A stretch of 40,000 nt of DNA from Brevibacillus brevis (GCF_001039275.2 NZ_CP030117.1:157501-197500); one strand, 5' to 3'; shown: positions 23,956-33,113, counted from the stretch's first letter. Numbers and translations: made by a program. Notes: generated by a model from the sequence alone, not told the origin.

Positions 23956-24915
23956 ATGCAACGAAAGAAGCTGGTCCAGGTAAAGAACCTGACAAAAACC
24001 TTTACGTTGGGTAAAGGGCTCTCACTTACGGCAGCGGACAATGTTTCCTTCGATATATACGAGGGGGAAACGTTTGGACTGGTAGGGGAATCTGGCTGCG
24101 GCAAATCGACTACAGGCCGTACAATCATCGGATTGTATCAACCGACGACAGGTGAGGTCATTTTTGACGGGCAAAACGTCCATCAGGCATCATCTGCTGA
24201 GCGGAGCAAGCTGACACGCCATATGCAAATGATTTTTCAGGACCCGTATGCTTCTCTGAACCCTCGAATGAACATTGCGGAAATCATTTCGGAGGGCCTG
24301 CATCTGAATGGGCTATATAAAGGGAAGGAACGAATGAATCGTGTGATTGAGCTGTTGGAGATGGTTGGTTTGCAAAAAGAGCATGCCAACCGTTTTCCGC
24401 ACGAGTTCAGTGGTGGTCAGCGACAGCGGATAGGGATTGCGCGGGCGCTTGCCGTCAATCCTACCTTCATCATTGCCGATGAGCCGATTTCCGCACTCGA
24501 TGTTTCGGTTCAGGCACAGGTCGTTAATTTAATGAAGAAATTGCAGCAGGAACAAAAGCTGACGTATTTGTTTATCGCGCATGATTTGGCGATGGTTAAG
24601 CACATCAGTGACCGGATTGGCGTCATGTATCTGGGCAATATGGTCGAGATGACTGCCAGTGAAATCCTTTACGATTCACCGAAGCATCCTTACACGCAGG
24701 CATTGTTGTCGGCCATTCCTGTCCCCGACCCTGATTTGGAGAAAAGCCGTGAGCGCACCATTATCGAAGGTGACGTTCCCAGCCCGATCAATCCACCTAG
24801 CGGCTGTGTGTTCCGTACGCGCTGTCCAGTAGCCAAAGCTGTATGCGCCGAAAAGAAGCCTGTCTGGCAAGAAGTAGACACCAACCACTTCGTCGCCTGT
24901 CACTTGTATCAGTAG
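23956..24915 (+). CDS. oppF: Oligopeptide ABC transporter ATPase OppF type
   Basis: A 319-residue ATPase with Walker A GESGCGKS (K50), signature FSGGQRQR, Walker B FIIADEPISALD, H-loop AHDLA and the C-terminal Cys motif (GCVFRTRCPVAKAVC). It is the second ATPase of the importer, here separated from oppD by oppA, ykfB and ykfC. The ATG at 23956 follows GGGAGGAG; the open frame continues upstream inside ykfC but is not supported there. A terminator ends the unit. Confidence 0.94.
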   Translation: MQRKKLVQVKNLTKTFTLGKGLSLTAADNVSFDIYEGETFGLVGESGCGKSTTGRTIIGLYQPTTGEVIFDGQNVHQASSAERSKLTRHMQMIFQDPYASLNPRMNIAEIISEGLHLNGLYKGKERMNRVIELLEMVGLQKEHANRFPHEFSGGQRQRIGIARALAVNPTFIIADEPISALDVSVQAQVVNLMKKLQQEQKLTYLFIAHDLAMVKHISDRIGVMYLGNMVEMTASEILYDSPKHPYTQALLSAIPVPDPDLEKSRERTIIEGDVPSPINPPSGCVFRTRCPVAKAVCAEKKPVWQEVDTNHFVACHLYQ

Positions 24916-24952
24916 ACTTCCATTTTATCAGAAGATTCGACATTGTCCTTTT

Positions 24953-24982
24953 GCCATCCTTCGCTAATGGGGATGGCTTTTT
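24953..24982 (+). terminator. Rho-independent terminator after oppF
   Basis: GCCATCC (24953-24959) pairs with GGATGGC (24971-24977) and is followed by TTTTT. It closes the peptide uptake and recycling operon. Confidence 0.85.
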
Positions 24983-25007
24983 CTTCATAAACTTTTAACT
25001 CTAACCT

Positions 25008-25061
25008 ATGAAAGGGCTTTCATCAACTGTTTGGAGAGGAGAACTGTTAATATTCTGTTAA
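25008..25061. promoter_or_regulatory. Operator-like dyad and direct repeats upstream of the sigma factor gene
   Basis: A perfect dyad ATGAAAGGGCTTTCAT lies at 25008-25023. Direct repeats CTGTTAA at 25044-25050 and 25055-25061 are 11 bases apart; on the minus strand they read TTAACA-N5-TTAACA, the spacing and sequence of a PhoP half-box pair. No clear -35/-10 pair is visible between them and the gene. The rest of the 250-base gap (24916-25165) holds the oppF terminator and nothing else I can support. Confidence 0.4.
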
Positions 25062-25165
25062 CTGGCAGGAATCGAACGGGTTTTGTCGAAATACGGATAC
25101 AGTAAAACATTCCGTGACTCACCTACTTCATCGTGAACTTCATTCCAGAGAAGTGAGGGTTGCAT

Positions 25166-26110
25166 ATGACTCTGAGTACCTCCTCGTTCCATTCAACTCC
25201 CCGTCGCTGGCGGGAAGTGGAGACACAGTTGGGAATTGTTGTCCCTAGATCACTTCGATCGGACACTTCTGCTCTACTGTTTTTGGAAAGCGTCGCTGCA
25301 ACACCCATGTTGGACAAAGAAGAAGAGCTTGCTTGCCTGATTCGTTATCAAAGGGATGACGATCTTGAAGCACGTGAAACGATTGTGCGCGCCTATTTAC
25401 GATACGTAGTTAGTACCGCTTTGCGCCATTTGAAAAGAGGGATGCCGTTCCTGGATTTGATTCAGGAGGGCACCATAGGTTTGTTTACCGCGATTGACAA
25501 ATTTGATGTGGGACGTGGCGTCCGTCTCTATCATTACTCACACTGGTGGATCTCTCAAGCGATCACCCGTGCCATCAACGACAAAGCAACTTTGATTCGC
25601 ATTCCTGTCCACATGCATGAGCAGATTCGCCAGTATCAGAAGCAAGTACTACATCTCGTCCATGCTTTGAACCGTACGCCTGATCGGCAGGAGATTGCTG
25701 TACTCTTGGATATTCCATTAGAAAAGGTGGAAGCCATTGAACTGGCTTTAATGATGAAGATGGAATCCATCGACGCTGAGCTGGATAGTGAGAAATGGCA
25801 GGCTTGGCATGAGGATGAGAGCTTGAGCTACGCAGAAATCATGGATGATGGGTTGTCCTCTCTGGATGACTGGATTGAAAAGGTAGACCTTCGCTCGCAA
25901 ATGCGCGCAGCGTTGGAGCGACTTAGTCCCCGCGCCCAAGAAATTATCTCCATGCGTTATGGTCTCTATGATGATCAAGTGTATACGCTGGAGGAAGTGG
26001 GGAAAATGTTCGGACTTACCCGCGAGCGTATTCGCCAAATTGAAGCGACGACGATTGACCGATTGCGAACGCAAAAAGCTTCACACGTATTAAAAGATTA
26101 TTTAACCTAA
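25166..26110 (+). CDS. Sigma-70 family RNA polymerase sigma factor
   Basis: A 314-residue sigma factor with regions 1.2 to 4 but no region 1.1. Region 1.2 is at about residues 32-65, region 2 at 70-140 (RAYLRYVVSTALRH, FLDLIQEGTIGLFTAIDKFD, then LYHYSHWWISQAITRAI), region 3 at about 141-210, and region 4 at 245-305 with the helix-turn-helix YTLEEVGKMFGLTRERIRQIE. Primary sigma factors carry FSTYATWWIRQ in region 2; here the residues before WWI differ (LYHYSH), so -10 recognition or melting may be altered. It is probably an alternative, RpoD-like (group 2/3) factor. The ATG at 25166 follows GTGAGGG; a TTG at 25160 is possible. It stands alone between two terminators. Confidence 0.85.
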   Translation: MTLSTSSFHSTPRRWREVETQLGIVVPRSLRSDTSALLFLESVAATPMLDKEEELACLIRYQRDDDLEARETIVRAYLRYVVSTALRHLKRGMPFLDLIQEGTIGLFTAIDKFDVGRGVRLYHYSHWWISQAITRAINDKATLIRIPVHMHEQIRQYQKQVLHLVHALNRTPDRQEIAVLLDIPLEKVEAIELALMMKMESIDAELDSEKWQAWHEDESLSYAEIMDDGLSSLDDWIEKVDLRSQMRAALERLSPRAQEIISMRYGLYDDQVYTLEEVGKMFGLTRERIRQIEATTIDRLRTQKASHVLKDYLT

Positions 26111-26131
26111 CATAGGATTTGATTATTTCGG

Positions 26132-26157
26132 CCCCTCTTCGTGCAGAGGGGTTTTTT
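26132..26157 (+). terminator. Rho-independent terminator after the sigma factor gene
   Basis: CCCCTC (26132-26137) pairs with GAGGGG (26146-26151) followed by TTTTTT. The rest of the 188-base gap up to hslO is AT-rich and should hold the hslO promoter, but I cannot place it with confidence. Confidence 0.9.
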
Positions 26158-26298
26158 CTGTCAGAAATGGTCGAATTCACAAAGTGTCAGACTCACAGTA
26201 GGAGAGGCGTAGTCTTTTTCTCCTTGTGGTAAACTGGTAAGATAGCTTCATGATTTTTTCGCTATTTAAAGAGGTAGTTTGAAAAGGAGGATCGCTAC

Positions 26299-27171
26299 AT
26301 GGGCGATTATATGATAAGAGCAACTGGTTTTAATGGGCATGTTCGTGCATTTGCCGCACGCACGACAGAATCTGTCGAAGATATGCGTCGTCGTCACGAC
26401 ATGTGGAATACAGCGACAGCAGCAGCGGGACGTACGCTGACCATTACCTTGATGATGGGGGCTATGTTAAAAGGAAACGAGAGCCTCCATGTCAAAGTAA
26501 AAGGAGACGGACCAATCGGGCAGATCATGGCGGAAGCAAACGCACATGGTGAAGGTATCGCTTATGTATCCAACCCGCATGTCCACTTTGAGCTAAACGA
26601 AAAAGGCAAGCTCGATGTAGCGCGTGCAGTGGGAACAGACGGGTTTGTGTACGTAACGAAAGATCTCGGTCTCAAGGAGCCGTATCAAGGCAGTTCGCCG
26701 ATCGTCTCTGGTGAGATTGGGGAAGACTTCACTTATTATTTTGTGATGTCCGAGCAAACGCCTTCAGCAGTAGGTGTGGGTGTATTGGTTAATCCTGAAG
26801 ACCGTTCTGTTTTGGCGGCGGGTGGATTTATACTTCAACTGTTGCCGAATACGCCTGAAGAGGTTGTGGCAGCAATTGAAGAGCGCCTGGGACAGCTTCC
26901 ACAGGTTTCTCGCATGATTGGCGAAGGCTTGACTCCTGAAGAGATTTTGGCCCGCGTATTGGATGAGCCAAAAATCCTGAGCCGCACGGAGATTCAATTT
27001 AGCTGCAAATGTTCTGCGGATAAGGTTGTTCAGGCACTGATCAGTATGGGACGCGAAGAAATGGAAGGTCTGATTGAGGAACAGGGCGAAGCAGAAGTAC
27101 ACTGTCATTTCTGTAATGAACGTTACCATTATGACAGATCCGCGTTAGAAGACATCCTGAAAGACATGTAA
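26299..27171 (+). CDS. hslO: Redox-regulated chaperone Hsp33
   Basis: A 290-residue cytosolic chaperone. The zinc-binding redox switch is complete: C236 and C238 (CKC) and C269 and C272 (CHFC), spaced CxC-x30-CxxC. Under oxidative stress these cysteines form disulfides and the protein becomes an ATP-independent holdase. The N-terminal domain starts DYMIRATGFNGHVRAFAARTT, typical of the family. The ATG at 26299 follows AAAAGGAGG. It heads the conserved Bacillales block that continues with the PpiC-type gene and cysK. Confidence 0.96.
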   Translation: MGDYMIRATGFNGHVRAFAARTTESVEDMRRRHDMWNTATAAAGRTLTITLMMGAMLKGNESLHVKVKGDGPIGQIMAEANAHGEGIAYVSNPHVHFELNEKGKLDVARAVGTDGFVYVTKDLGLKEPYQGSSPIVSGEIGEDFTYYFVMSEQTPSAVGVGVLVNPEDRSVLAAGGFILQLLPNTPEEVVAAIEERLGQLPQVSRMIGEGLTPEEILARVLDEPKILSRTEIQFSCKCSADKVVQALISMGREEMEGLIEEQGEAEVHCHFCNERYHYDRSALEDILKDM

Positions 27172-27199
27172 GCGCGGCGTCAAGTAGGGGAGTGTTGGC

Positions 27200-28102
27200 A
27201 TGACCAACGTAAAAGGGTTGTGGGCATTCATTGGGGCGCTTGTATTGTTGCTGCTTGCCGTTACCTGGGCATGGTACCAGGCATCAGGCAAGCTGCAGCC
27301 TGCCGCCATCGTAGGGGATAAGACGATTAGCAACGATGAGTATGTAACGGCGCTGAAACAAAAGTTCGGTAAGCAAGTGCTAAACGACATGATTAATCGG
27401 GAAGTCGTTTTTCAAGAGGCGAAGCGATCCGGCATCACAGTTGATCCGAAGCAACTGGAGCAAGAGCTTTCCCAGATTCGCGACAGCTACGGCAGTCGGA
27501 CAGATAGCGAGTTTGAGGCTGCGTTGTTAAAACAAGCGGGAACGACCGTGGAAGCCCTGAAGCAGGAGATTTCTTACCAAATCCTGCTGCAAACCCTGGC
27601 AACGAAGGACATGACCATCAAGGATGAAGAGATATTAAACGTCTACAATAGCCGATCTGACCGTTATACCCGACCGATGCAGATGCGTTTGGGACAAATC
27701 GTCGTGGCTTCCCAAAAAGAAGCAGAACAAGTTTTGGCTGATTTAAAAAACGGGGCCGACTTTCAGACGATTGCCAAAGAGCGTTCGATAGATTCGGATA
27801 CAGCGGTGAACGGCGGCGATGTAGGCTGGGTTTCCATCAAGGATAATCGATTGCCCGATGAGGCGAAGCCCATAGTAGAAAAGCTGGAGAAAGACAAATA
27901 TAGCGAAGCGATCAAAGTAGAAGATCGTTTCGTCATTTACCAACTGACAGAGCGCAGGGAAGCCAGTCGACGGACGTTTGAAGAGGTAAAAGATGAGCTG
28001 CGTCGAGAAATCGCATTTGCCCAGGTCGAGTCGCTGGATGTTGTGCTGGAGCGATTGCGAAAATCGGTAGGGGTTCAGATTTCTGGGCAAATGCCTCATT
28101 GA
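27200..28102 (+). CDS. Membrane-anchored PpiC/parvulin-type peptidyl-prolyl isomerase
   Basis: A 300-residue protein with an N-terminal anchor (about residues 7-26), a SurA/PrsA-like helical chaperone domain (residues 35-145) and a rotamase domain (about 155-255: MRLGQIVVASQKEAEQVLADLKNGADF, GGDVGWVS, VIYQLTERR). Unlike PrsA it has no lipobox cysteine, so it is anchored by a transmembrane helix. It would help fold exported proteins outside the membrane. Its place between hslO and cysK corresponds to yacD of B. subtilis. The ATG at 27200 has GGGGAG upstream. Confidence 0.88.
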   Translation: MTNVKGLWAFIGALVLLLLAVTWAWYQASGKLQPAAIVGDKTISNDEYVTALKQKFGKQVLNDMINREVVFQEAKRSGITVDPKQLEQELSQIRDSYGSRTDSEFEAALLKQAGTTVEALKQEISYQILLQTLATKDMTIKDEEILNVYNSRSDRYTRPMQMRLGQIVVASQKEAEQVLADLKNGADFQTIAKERSIDSDTAVNGGDVGWVSIKDNRLPDEAKPIVEKLEKDKYSEAIKVEDRFVIYQLTERREASRRTFEEVKDELRREIAFAQVESLDVVLERLRKSVGVQISGQMPH

Positions 28103-28127
28103 CCAAATAGGCTACCGTTGATATAAT
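28099..28127 (+). promoter_or_regulatory. Sigma-A promoter for cysK
   Basis: TTGACC (28099-28104), a 17-base spacer and a perfect TATAAT (28122-28127) with a TGA just before it (extended -10). It overlaps the stop codon of the upstream gene and lies 57 bases before cysK. Confidence 0.75.
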
Positions 28128-28184
28128 TATGTCAATAAATCCTAGCGTTTTACTCGGTTATTTAAAATAGGAGGGGCAGAACAT

Positions 28185-29117
28185 ATGCGCGTGGCTAATT
28201 CCATTACCGATTTGATTGGATTTACTCCGCTTGTAAAGCTGAATCGTATTGTCACCGAAGATATTGCAGACATTTACTTGAAGCTGGAGTTCTTCAACCC
28301 GGGCAGCAGTGTAAAAGACCGAATTGCGTTGTCGATGATTGAGGCAGCAGAGGCAGATGGAAGTCTGAAACCGGGTGATACCATCATTGAACCTACGAGC
28401 GGAAATACCGGTATTGGACTCGCGATGGTTGCTGCTGCAAAAGGATACCGTGCTATTCTGGTTATGCCAGAGACGATGAGTATTGAGCGTCGCAACCTGT
28501 TGCGTGCGTATGGTGCGGAGCTGGTTCTTACACCAGGCAGCGAAGGGATGGGCGGAGCAATTCGCAAAGCGGAAGAGCTGGCGAAAGAAGATAGCTCGTA
28601 TTTCATTCCGCAGCAATTTAAAAATCTGGCAAACCCGGCCATTCATCGTGAGACAACGGGTCGTGAGTTGTTGGACCAAGCGAAGGAAATCGGCGGCGTA
28701 GATGCGTTTATTTCCGGTATCGGTACAGGCGGAACGATTACAGGTGTAGGGCAGGTTCTTCGTGAACACTATCCGAATGTACAAATCGTGGCTGTTGAGC
28801 CTGCGGCTTCGCCAGTTTTGTCTGGCGGCAAACCAGGTCCACATAAGATCCAAGGTATCGGTGCTGGCTTTGTTCCAGATATTCTCGATACACAAATTTA
28901 CGACGAGATCATTAAGGTAGAAAACGAGGACGCTTTTGAAACCGCGCGTCGTGTTGCTCGTCAGGAAGGTATTCTCGGCGGGATTTCTTCTGGAGCAGCG
29001 ATCCATGCGGCTCTGCAAGTAGCAGCGAAGCTAGGCAAAGGCAAAAAAGTGATCGCTGTCATTCCTTCGAATGGGGAGCGTTATTTGTCCACGCCTCTGT
29101 ATCAGTTCGAAGATTAA
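28185..29117 (+). CDS. cysK: Cysteine synthase (O-acetylserine sulfhydrylase A)
   Basis: A 310-residue fold type II PLP enzyme that makes L-cysteine from O-acetylserine and sulfide. The PLP lysine is K44 in NPGSSVKDR; the substrate loop [10 protein letters not shown] and the phosphate-binding [10 protein letters not shown] are present. The length matches the CysK norm. The ATG at 28185 follows GGAGGGG. It has its own strong promoter overlapping the preceding stop and a terminator behind, so it is probably transcribed alone as well as in the block. Confidence 0.97.
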   Translation: MRVANSITDLIGFTPLVKLNRIVTEDIADIYLKLEFFNPGSSVKDRIALSMIEAAEADGSLKPGDTIIEPTSGNTGIGLAMVAAAKGYRAILVMPETMSIERRNLLRAYGAELVLTPGSEGMGGAIRKAEELAKEDSSYFIPQQFKNLANPAIHRETTGRELLDQAKEIGGVDAFISGIGTGGTITGVGQVLREHYPNVQIVAVEPAASPVLSGGKPGPHKIQGIGAGFVPDILDTQIYDEIIKVENEDAFETARRVARQEGILGGISSGAAIHAALQVAAKLGKGKKVIAVIPSNGERYLSTPLYQFED

Positions 29118-29134
29118 TGGTAAAAAGATACTGC

Positions 29135-29177
29135 AAGACCACGGAGCGCTATGTTGGCGACGTGGTCTTTTCTTTTT
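29135..29177 (+). terminator. Rho-independent terminator after cysK
   Basis: AAGACCACG (29135-29143) pairs perfectly with CGTGGTCTT (29161-29169) and is followed by a T-rich run TTCTTTTT. A TATAAT at 29192-29197 just after it is a likely -10 for pabB, but its -35 is weak. Confidence 0.9.
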
Positions 29178-29237
29178 GTATCAGGCAACTATATAATGAA
29201 CGGATAAATAGTGAAAACCGGAGCGTGAAGAGGAAGA

Positions 29238-30731
29238 ATGTTCCCTACCTTTGCTGATTGCCAGACGTATGCCTTATCTTACCCGTTGGTTCCCCTTGCC
29301 CTGCGTAAACCGTGGCCTTCGACAATTGATCCGTGGCAGGTACTCACAAAACTACAGCCGTCACTACAACATGCTGTCCTGTTGGAAAGTGGACGAGCTG
29401 GGAGGTATACCTTTTTGGCATATGAGCCTATCGCTACGCTGCGCAGTCAGCGAGGAGAAACTATCGTTTCGTACCCAGAGGGAAAAATCGAGAGCATAGA
29501 GACTCTCAACCCATTGAATGCTTTACGAGAACTGCTCTCTCGTTACCGTACGCCTGCGCTTCCAAGTATGCCAGATTTTTCTGGAGGCGCCGTAGGCTAT
29601 ATCAGCTATGAGATGAACAGCTTTTTTGAGCCTAGCTTGCCACAGATAGCGACTGACGACTTACAGTTGCCAGACCTGTATGTTATGATAATGCAAGATC
29701 TTCTTGTCTTTGATCATGAGACCCGAGAGATCATTTGCCTGACGCATTTGAGCGCGGACAATTTGACCGAAGAGAGCTATCGGCAAGCAGCACTTCACCT
29801 GGAAAAACGTATGGATTCAATCGCTTCATTGACAATGGATCGCGATGAGACAGATTGGGAAGCTTTACGCAAAAGACCGCTTGCCAAGCTAGTGCCAGCG
29901 TCAGTATCCTTTGCCAAAGACCAATTCGAGGATGCGGTTCGTCGGGTGCAGGAGTACATCGCCCAGGGGGACGTTTTTCAGGTTAATCTGTCCGTACGGC
30001 AAAGTAAGCCGGTGCAGGTGACTGCCCCAGAAGTGTACGATGTGCTTCGCAAGCTGAATCCTTCTCCTTATATGGGCTATCTGAGCTTCCCTGAGTTTCA
30101 ATTAGTTAGTGCCTCGCCAGAGCTACTTGTAAAGGTAAAAGGCAAGGAAGTGCATACGCGTCCGATTGCCGGTACACGTCCACGTGGATTAACGGACGAG
30201 CAAGACGATACATTGGCACGTGAGCTGATTGACAATGAAAAGGAACGTGCAGAGCATGTCATGCTGGTTGATCTGGAACGCAATGACATGGGCCGTGTCT
30301 GTCGCTTTGGCAGTGTGGAGGTCAGCGAATTCATGGTCGTGGAGAAATATTCCCACGTCATGCATATCGTCTCTCACGTCAAAGGAGAGCTGGCAGCAGG
30401 CAAGGATGCGCTGGATGCGATCGAAGCGACTTTTCCGGGAGGGACGATTACCGGAGCGCCAAAAGTTCGCACGATGGAAATCATCGAGGAGCTGGAGCCA
30501 GTCAAGCGAGGCGTCTATACGGGATCAATCGGCTGGTTTGGCTTCAATGGTGATATCGAGGTCAACATTGCCATCCGCACCATGGTGATTAAGGATGGCG
30601 TAGCTCATGTGCAGGCTGGAGCGGGTATCGTGATTGACTCGGTTCCAGAGGCCGAATATGCCGAGTCATTGAAAAAGGCAGAAGCGTTGTGGAAAGCGCT
30701 TGAGTTGAGCGAGCAGAGAACGATGAGTTGA
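29238..30731 (+). CDS. pabB: Aminodeoxychorismate synthase component I (PabB; chorismate-binding)
   Basis: A 497-residue chorismate-using enzyme of the TrpE/PabB family. It has an N-terminal anthranilate-synthase-I-like domain and a catalytic domain with the motifs PIAGTRPRG (A311), [12 protein letters not shown] and [11 protein letters not shown]. The position of the E. coli PabB active-site lysine (PIKGT) is alanine here, as in TrpE; the PabB call therefore rests on the adjacent pabA, pabC and fol genes. It makes 4-amino-4-deoxychorismate for folate synthesis. The ATG at 29238 has AGAGGAAG upstream with a short spacer. The stop is 17 bases before pabA. Confidence 0.88.
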   Translation: MFPTFADCQTYALSYPLVPLALRKPWPSTIDPWQVLTKLQPSLQHAVLLESGRAGRYTFLAYEPIATLRSQRGETIVSYPEGKIESIETLNPLNALRELLSRYRTPALPSMPDFSGGAVGYISYEMNSFFEPSLPQIATDDLQLPDLYVMIMQDLLVFDHETREIICLTHLSADNLTEESYRQAALHLEKRMDSIASLTMDRDETDWEALRKRPLAKLVPASVSFAKDQFEDAVRRVQEYIAQGDVFQVNLSVRQSKPVQVTAPEVYDVLRKLNPSPYMGYLSFPEFQLVSASPELLVKVKGKEVHTRPIAGTRPRGLTDEQDDTLARELIDNEKERAEHVMLVDLERNDMGRVCRFGSVEVSEFMVVEKYSHVMHIVSHVKGELAAGKDALDAIEATFPGGTITGAPKVRTMEIIEELEPVKRGVYTGSIGWFGFNGDIEVNIAIRTMVIKDGVAHVQAGAGIVIDSVPEAEYAESLKKAEALWKALELSEQRTMS

Positions 30732-30748
30732 GAGGAGACGAGTGTACG

Positions 30749-31333
30749 ATGATTTTGATGATTGATAACTACGATTCCTTTACCTACAATTTGGTGCAGT
30801 ATGTGGGAGAGCTTGGGGAAGAGCTGCAAGTGTATCGCAATGACAAAATTACGCTGGAAGAAATCGAACGATTGGCACCGGATTATTTAATGGTGTCTCC
30901 AGGACCGTGCACGCCAAATGAAGCGGGGATCAGCATGGATGCGATCCGCCATTTTGCCGGAAAAATTCCGATTTTGGGTGTTTGTTTGGGCCATCAGTCC
31001 ATTGGACAAGTGTTTGGCGGAAAAGTCATTCGGGCCGAGCGCTTGATGCACGGAAAAACGTCGGAAGTTTTCCATGATGGCAAAACTATCTTTCAGGACA
31101 TTCCTTCTCCCTTTACGGCGGCACGCTACCATTCCTTGATTATTGAGGAAGCGACCATTCCGAGTGAGCTGGAAGTAACCGCCCGGACAGCGGAAGGCGA
31201 AATTATGGCTGTGCGCCATCGGGAGTACCCAATCGAAGGCGTCCAGTTCCACCCTGAATCGATTATTACCGAGCACGGCAAGCAATTGCTGAAGAACTTC
31301 CTTACTGCATACGCGCGCCATACGACAGGTTAA
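30749..31333 (+). CDS. pabA: Glutamine amidotransferase PabA/TrpG
   Basis: A 194-residue class I glutamine amidotransferase. The catalytic triad is C79 (GVCLGHQ), H168 and E170 (QFHPES). It supplies ammonia to PabB; in B. subtilis the corresponding protein serves both PabB and TrpE, and with no trpG visible nearby this may hold here. I start it at ATG 30749 ([14 protein letters not shown], the canonical N-terminus) with AGAGGAG upstream; a TTG at 30728 overlapping pabB is possible but would add residues not typical of the family. Confidence 0.95.
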   Translation: MILMIDNYDSFTYNLVQYVGELGEELQVYRNDKITLEEIERLAPDYLMVSPGPCTPNEAGISMDAIRHFAGKIPILGVCLGHQSIGQVFGGKVIRAERLMHGKTSEVFHDGKTIFQDIPSPFTAARYHSLIIEEATIPSELEVTARTAEGEIMAVRHREYPIEGVQFHPESIITEHGKQLLKNFLTAYARHTTG

Positions 31334-31351
31334 CACATAGATACGACAGGA

Positions 31352-31380
31352 AAACCGCCTTTTTACGAGGGCGGTTTTTT
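31352..31380 (+). terminator. Rho-independent terminator after pabA
   Basis: AAACCGCC (31352-31359) pairs with GGCGGTTT (31370-31377), then TTT. It separates pabBA from the phoX-tat cassette, so the folate genes downstream need other promoters. Confidence 0.9.
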
Positions 31381-31381
31381 A

Positions 31382-31435
31382 TTTACATACTCTTTATATA
31401 ACATTCATGGTTCCTCGATATACGGCTTGTACAAT
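31382..31435 (+). promoter_or_regulatory. Candidate PhoP box and promoter for phoX
   Basis: TTTACA (31382-31387), TTTATA (31393-31398) and TTCATG (31404-31409) form a strict 11-base period, with TCGATA (31415-31420) as a weaker fourth unit. This is the spacing of PhoP boxes (TT-A-CA hexamers separated by 5 bases). A -10-like TACAAT follows at 31430-31435 without a good -35, as expected for an activated promoter. Confidence 0.55.
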
Positions 31436-31469
31436 GAAACCGAAGAAGGCGAAAAAGGAGAGATAGTAA

Positions 31470-33113
31470 ATGGATGTAAATCGTCGACAGTTTTTGACTT
31501 ATCTCGGTGTAGGGACAGCGGCGTTGGCTTCGGTAGCAACAGGAATTCCTGCCCTGGCAGCTGGTAATACCCTATCAGGAAAAACAGCCGACCATCTGTT
31601 TGGTCTCGATACAAAGAAACATAACTTCAATCCGAAATTCAAAGAAATTCATCCGACTACGAAAGACGATGTTGTACTGCCGGACGGCTTCAAATACGAT
31701 GTAGTGGCTTCCTATGGCGATAAAATCAATGCAGCAGGAGATACCTTCGGGTTCAACAATGACTTTACCTGTTTCCTTCCAATCGAAGGCAAGTCCGATC
31801 ATGGCCTTTTGTGGGTGAATCACGAATATTTAGGTGAGTTGGAATATTACGTGAATGGCTATGACTATCTGAATGCAGATGCAGATGATAACAAACGTAC
31901 CCCTGAGCAAATCAAGAAGTACTTGTATGCACTGGGCGGTTCCATTATTGAAATCAAAAAAGAAAATGGAAGCTGGAAGCTTGTTTCTGATTCCGAATAT
32001 GGCCGTCGGGTGAGCGGACTAACCAAGCATGTGTTGACTGGTCCAGCAGCTTCTATTGCCAAAGAAGTAACCGGAACATTTGCGAACTGCTCTGGTGGCG
32101 TGACAATGTGGAATACAATTCTTTCCTGCGAGGAAAACTACATGGACGTCGTCGGTGATTGCAAGCTGCCTGAAGCCGAGCACTATGGCTGGGTTGTTGA
32201 GGTAGATCCATTTGATCCGAAATCGACTCCGAAAAAGCATACAGCATTGGGCAGATTCTCCCACGAAAACACGGCAATGGTTCTGGCTCCGTCTGGACAA
32301 CTGGTCGTCTACATGGGGGATGATGCGAAAGACCAATACGTGTATAAGTATGTATCCAAAGGCAAGTACGATTCGAAGGCAGGGAAAAACAATTCCAAGC
32401 TGCTGGAAGAGGGTACACTGTACGTTGCCAACTTCGGTAAGGGCAAGTGGATTGCGTTGGATTTCGCAACAAACGAAGCACTGAAAAAAGCAGTTGATGC
32501 AGATGGCAAACCGATGTTTGCTTCTCAGGCTGACGTGCTTCTCAACTGCCGAGATGCATCCAAAGCAGTAGGGGCTACCCCGATGGATCGCCCAGAAGAC
32601 CTGGAAGTGCATCCGATTGATGGTTCCGTCTTTATTGCCTTGACCAACAACGACAAGCATGGCAATTTCTACGGACAAATCGTTCGTCTGTTCGAAAATG
32701 ATAACAACCATGCAGGCTTGGAGTTTACGTTTGAAATTTTTGCAGCAGGTGGACCACAAAGCGGTTTTGCGGCGCCAGACAACATGGCTTTCGACAGCGC
32801 GGGTAATCTGTGGATCGTGACAGACATCTCGTCCTCGTCGATGAACAGCGGCATTTACAAATCCTTTGGAAACAATGGTGTGTTTTTCATTCCAACAACG
32901 GGTAACGGCAAGGGGGAAGCCGCACAATTCGCGTCTGCACCAGTAGGCGCTGAAATGACAGGTCCTTGGTTCACCCCTGATGAAAAAACGCTGTTCCTGG
33001 CGGTGCAGCATCCAGGTGAAAACCTGAAGTCGTATGACAAGCCGACCAGCCACTGGCCTAAAGGCGGAAATGCAGTAGCCATGCCGAGCGTGATTGCTAT
33101 TACAGGTTTCTAG
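31470..33113 (+). CDS. phoX: Tat-exported PhoX-family phosphatase (DUF839)
   Basis: A 547-residue protein with a twin-arginine signal peptide: NRRQFL (R5, R6), a hydrophobic stretch and an ALA-type cleavage site near residue 30. The mature part fits the PhoX/DUF839 family of calcium- and iron-dependent alkaline phosphatases (FGFNNDFTCFLP, LLWVNHEY, GRFSHENTAMVLAPSGQLVVYMGDD, RPEDLEVHP, PDNMAFDSAGNLWIVTD). It would release phosphate from organic esters outside the cell after folding with its metals inside, which explains the Tat route. The ATG at 31470 follows AAAGGAGAG. tatA and tatC follow directly, so the cassette carries its own export machine. Confidence 0.88.
   Translation: MDVNRRQFLTYLGVGTAALASVATGIPALAAGNTLSGKTADHLFGLDTKKHNFNPKFKEIHPTTKDDVVLPDGFKYDVVASYGDKINAAGDTFGFNNDFTCFLPIEGKSDHGLLWVNHEYLGELEYYVNGYDYLNADADDNKRTPEQIKKYLYALGGSIIEIKKENGSWKLVSDSEYGRRVSGLTKHVLTGPAASIAKEVTGTFANCSGGVTMWNTILSCEENYMDVVGDCKLPEAEHYGWVVEVDPFDPKSTPKKHTALGRFSHENTAMVLAPSGQLVVYMGDDAKDQYVYKYVSKGKYDSKAGKNNSKLLEEGTLYVANFGKGKWIALDFATNEALKKAVDADGKPMFASQADVLLNCRDASKAVGATPMDRPEDLEVHPIDGSVFIALTNNDKHGNFYGQIVRLFENDNNHAGLEFTFEIFAAGGPQSGFAAPDNMAFDSAGNLWIVTDISSSSMNSGIYKSFGNNGVFFIPTTGNGKGEAAQFASAPVGAEMTGPWFTPDEKTLFLAVQHPGENLKSYDKPTSHWPKGGNAVAMPSVIAITGF

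Noticed and set aside
28158..29018. Minus-strand open frame of 286 codons opposite cysK
   Set aside because: Shadow of a certain gene; no start context and no family resemblance.
32019..33053. Long open frame (344 codons) on the minus strand opposite phoX
   Set aside because: It is a shadow of a strongly supported gene: no ribosome site, no recognisable domain, and an unnatural Cys/His/Arg-rich composition.
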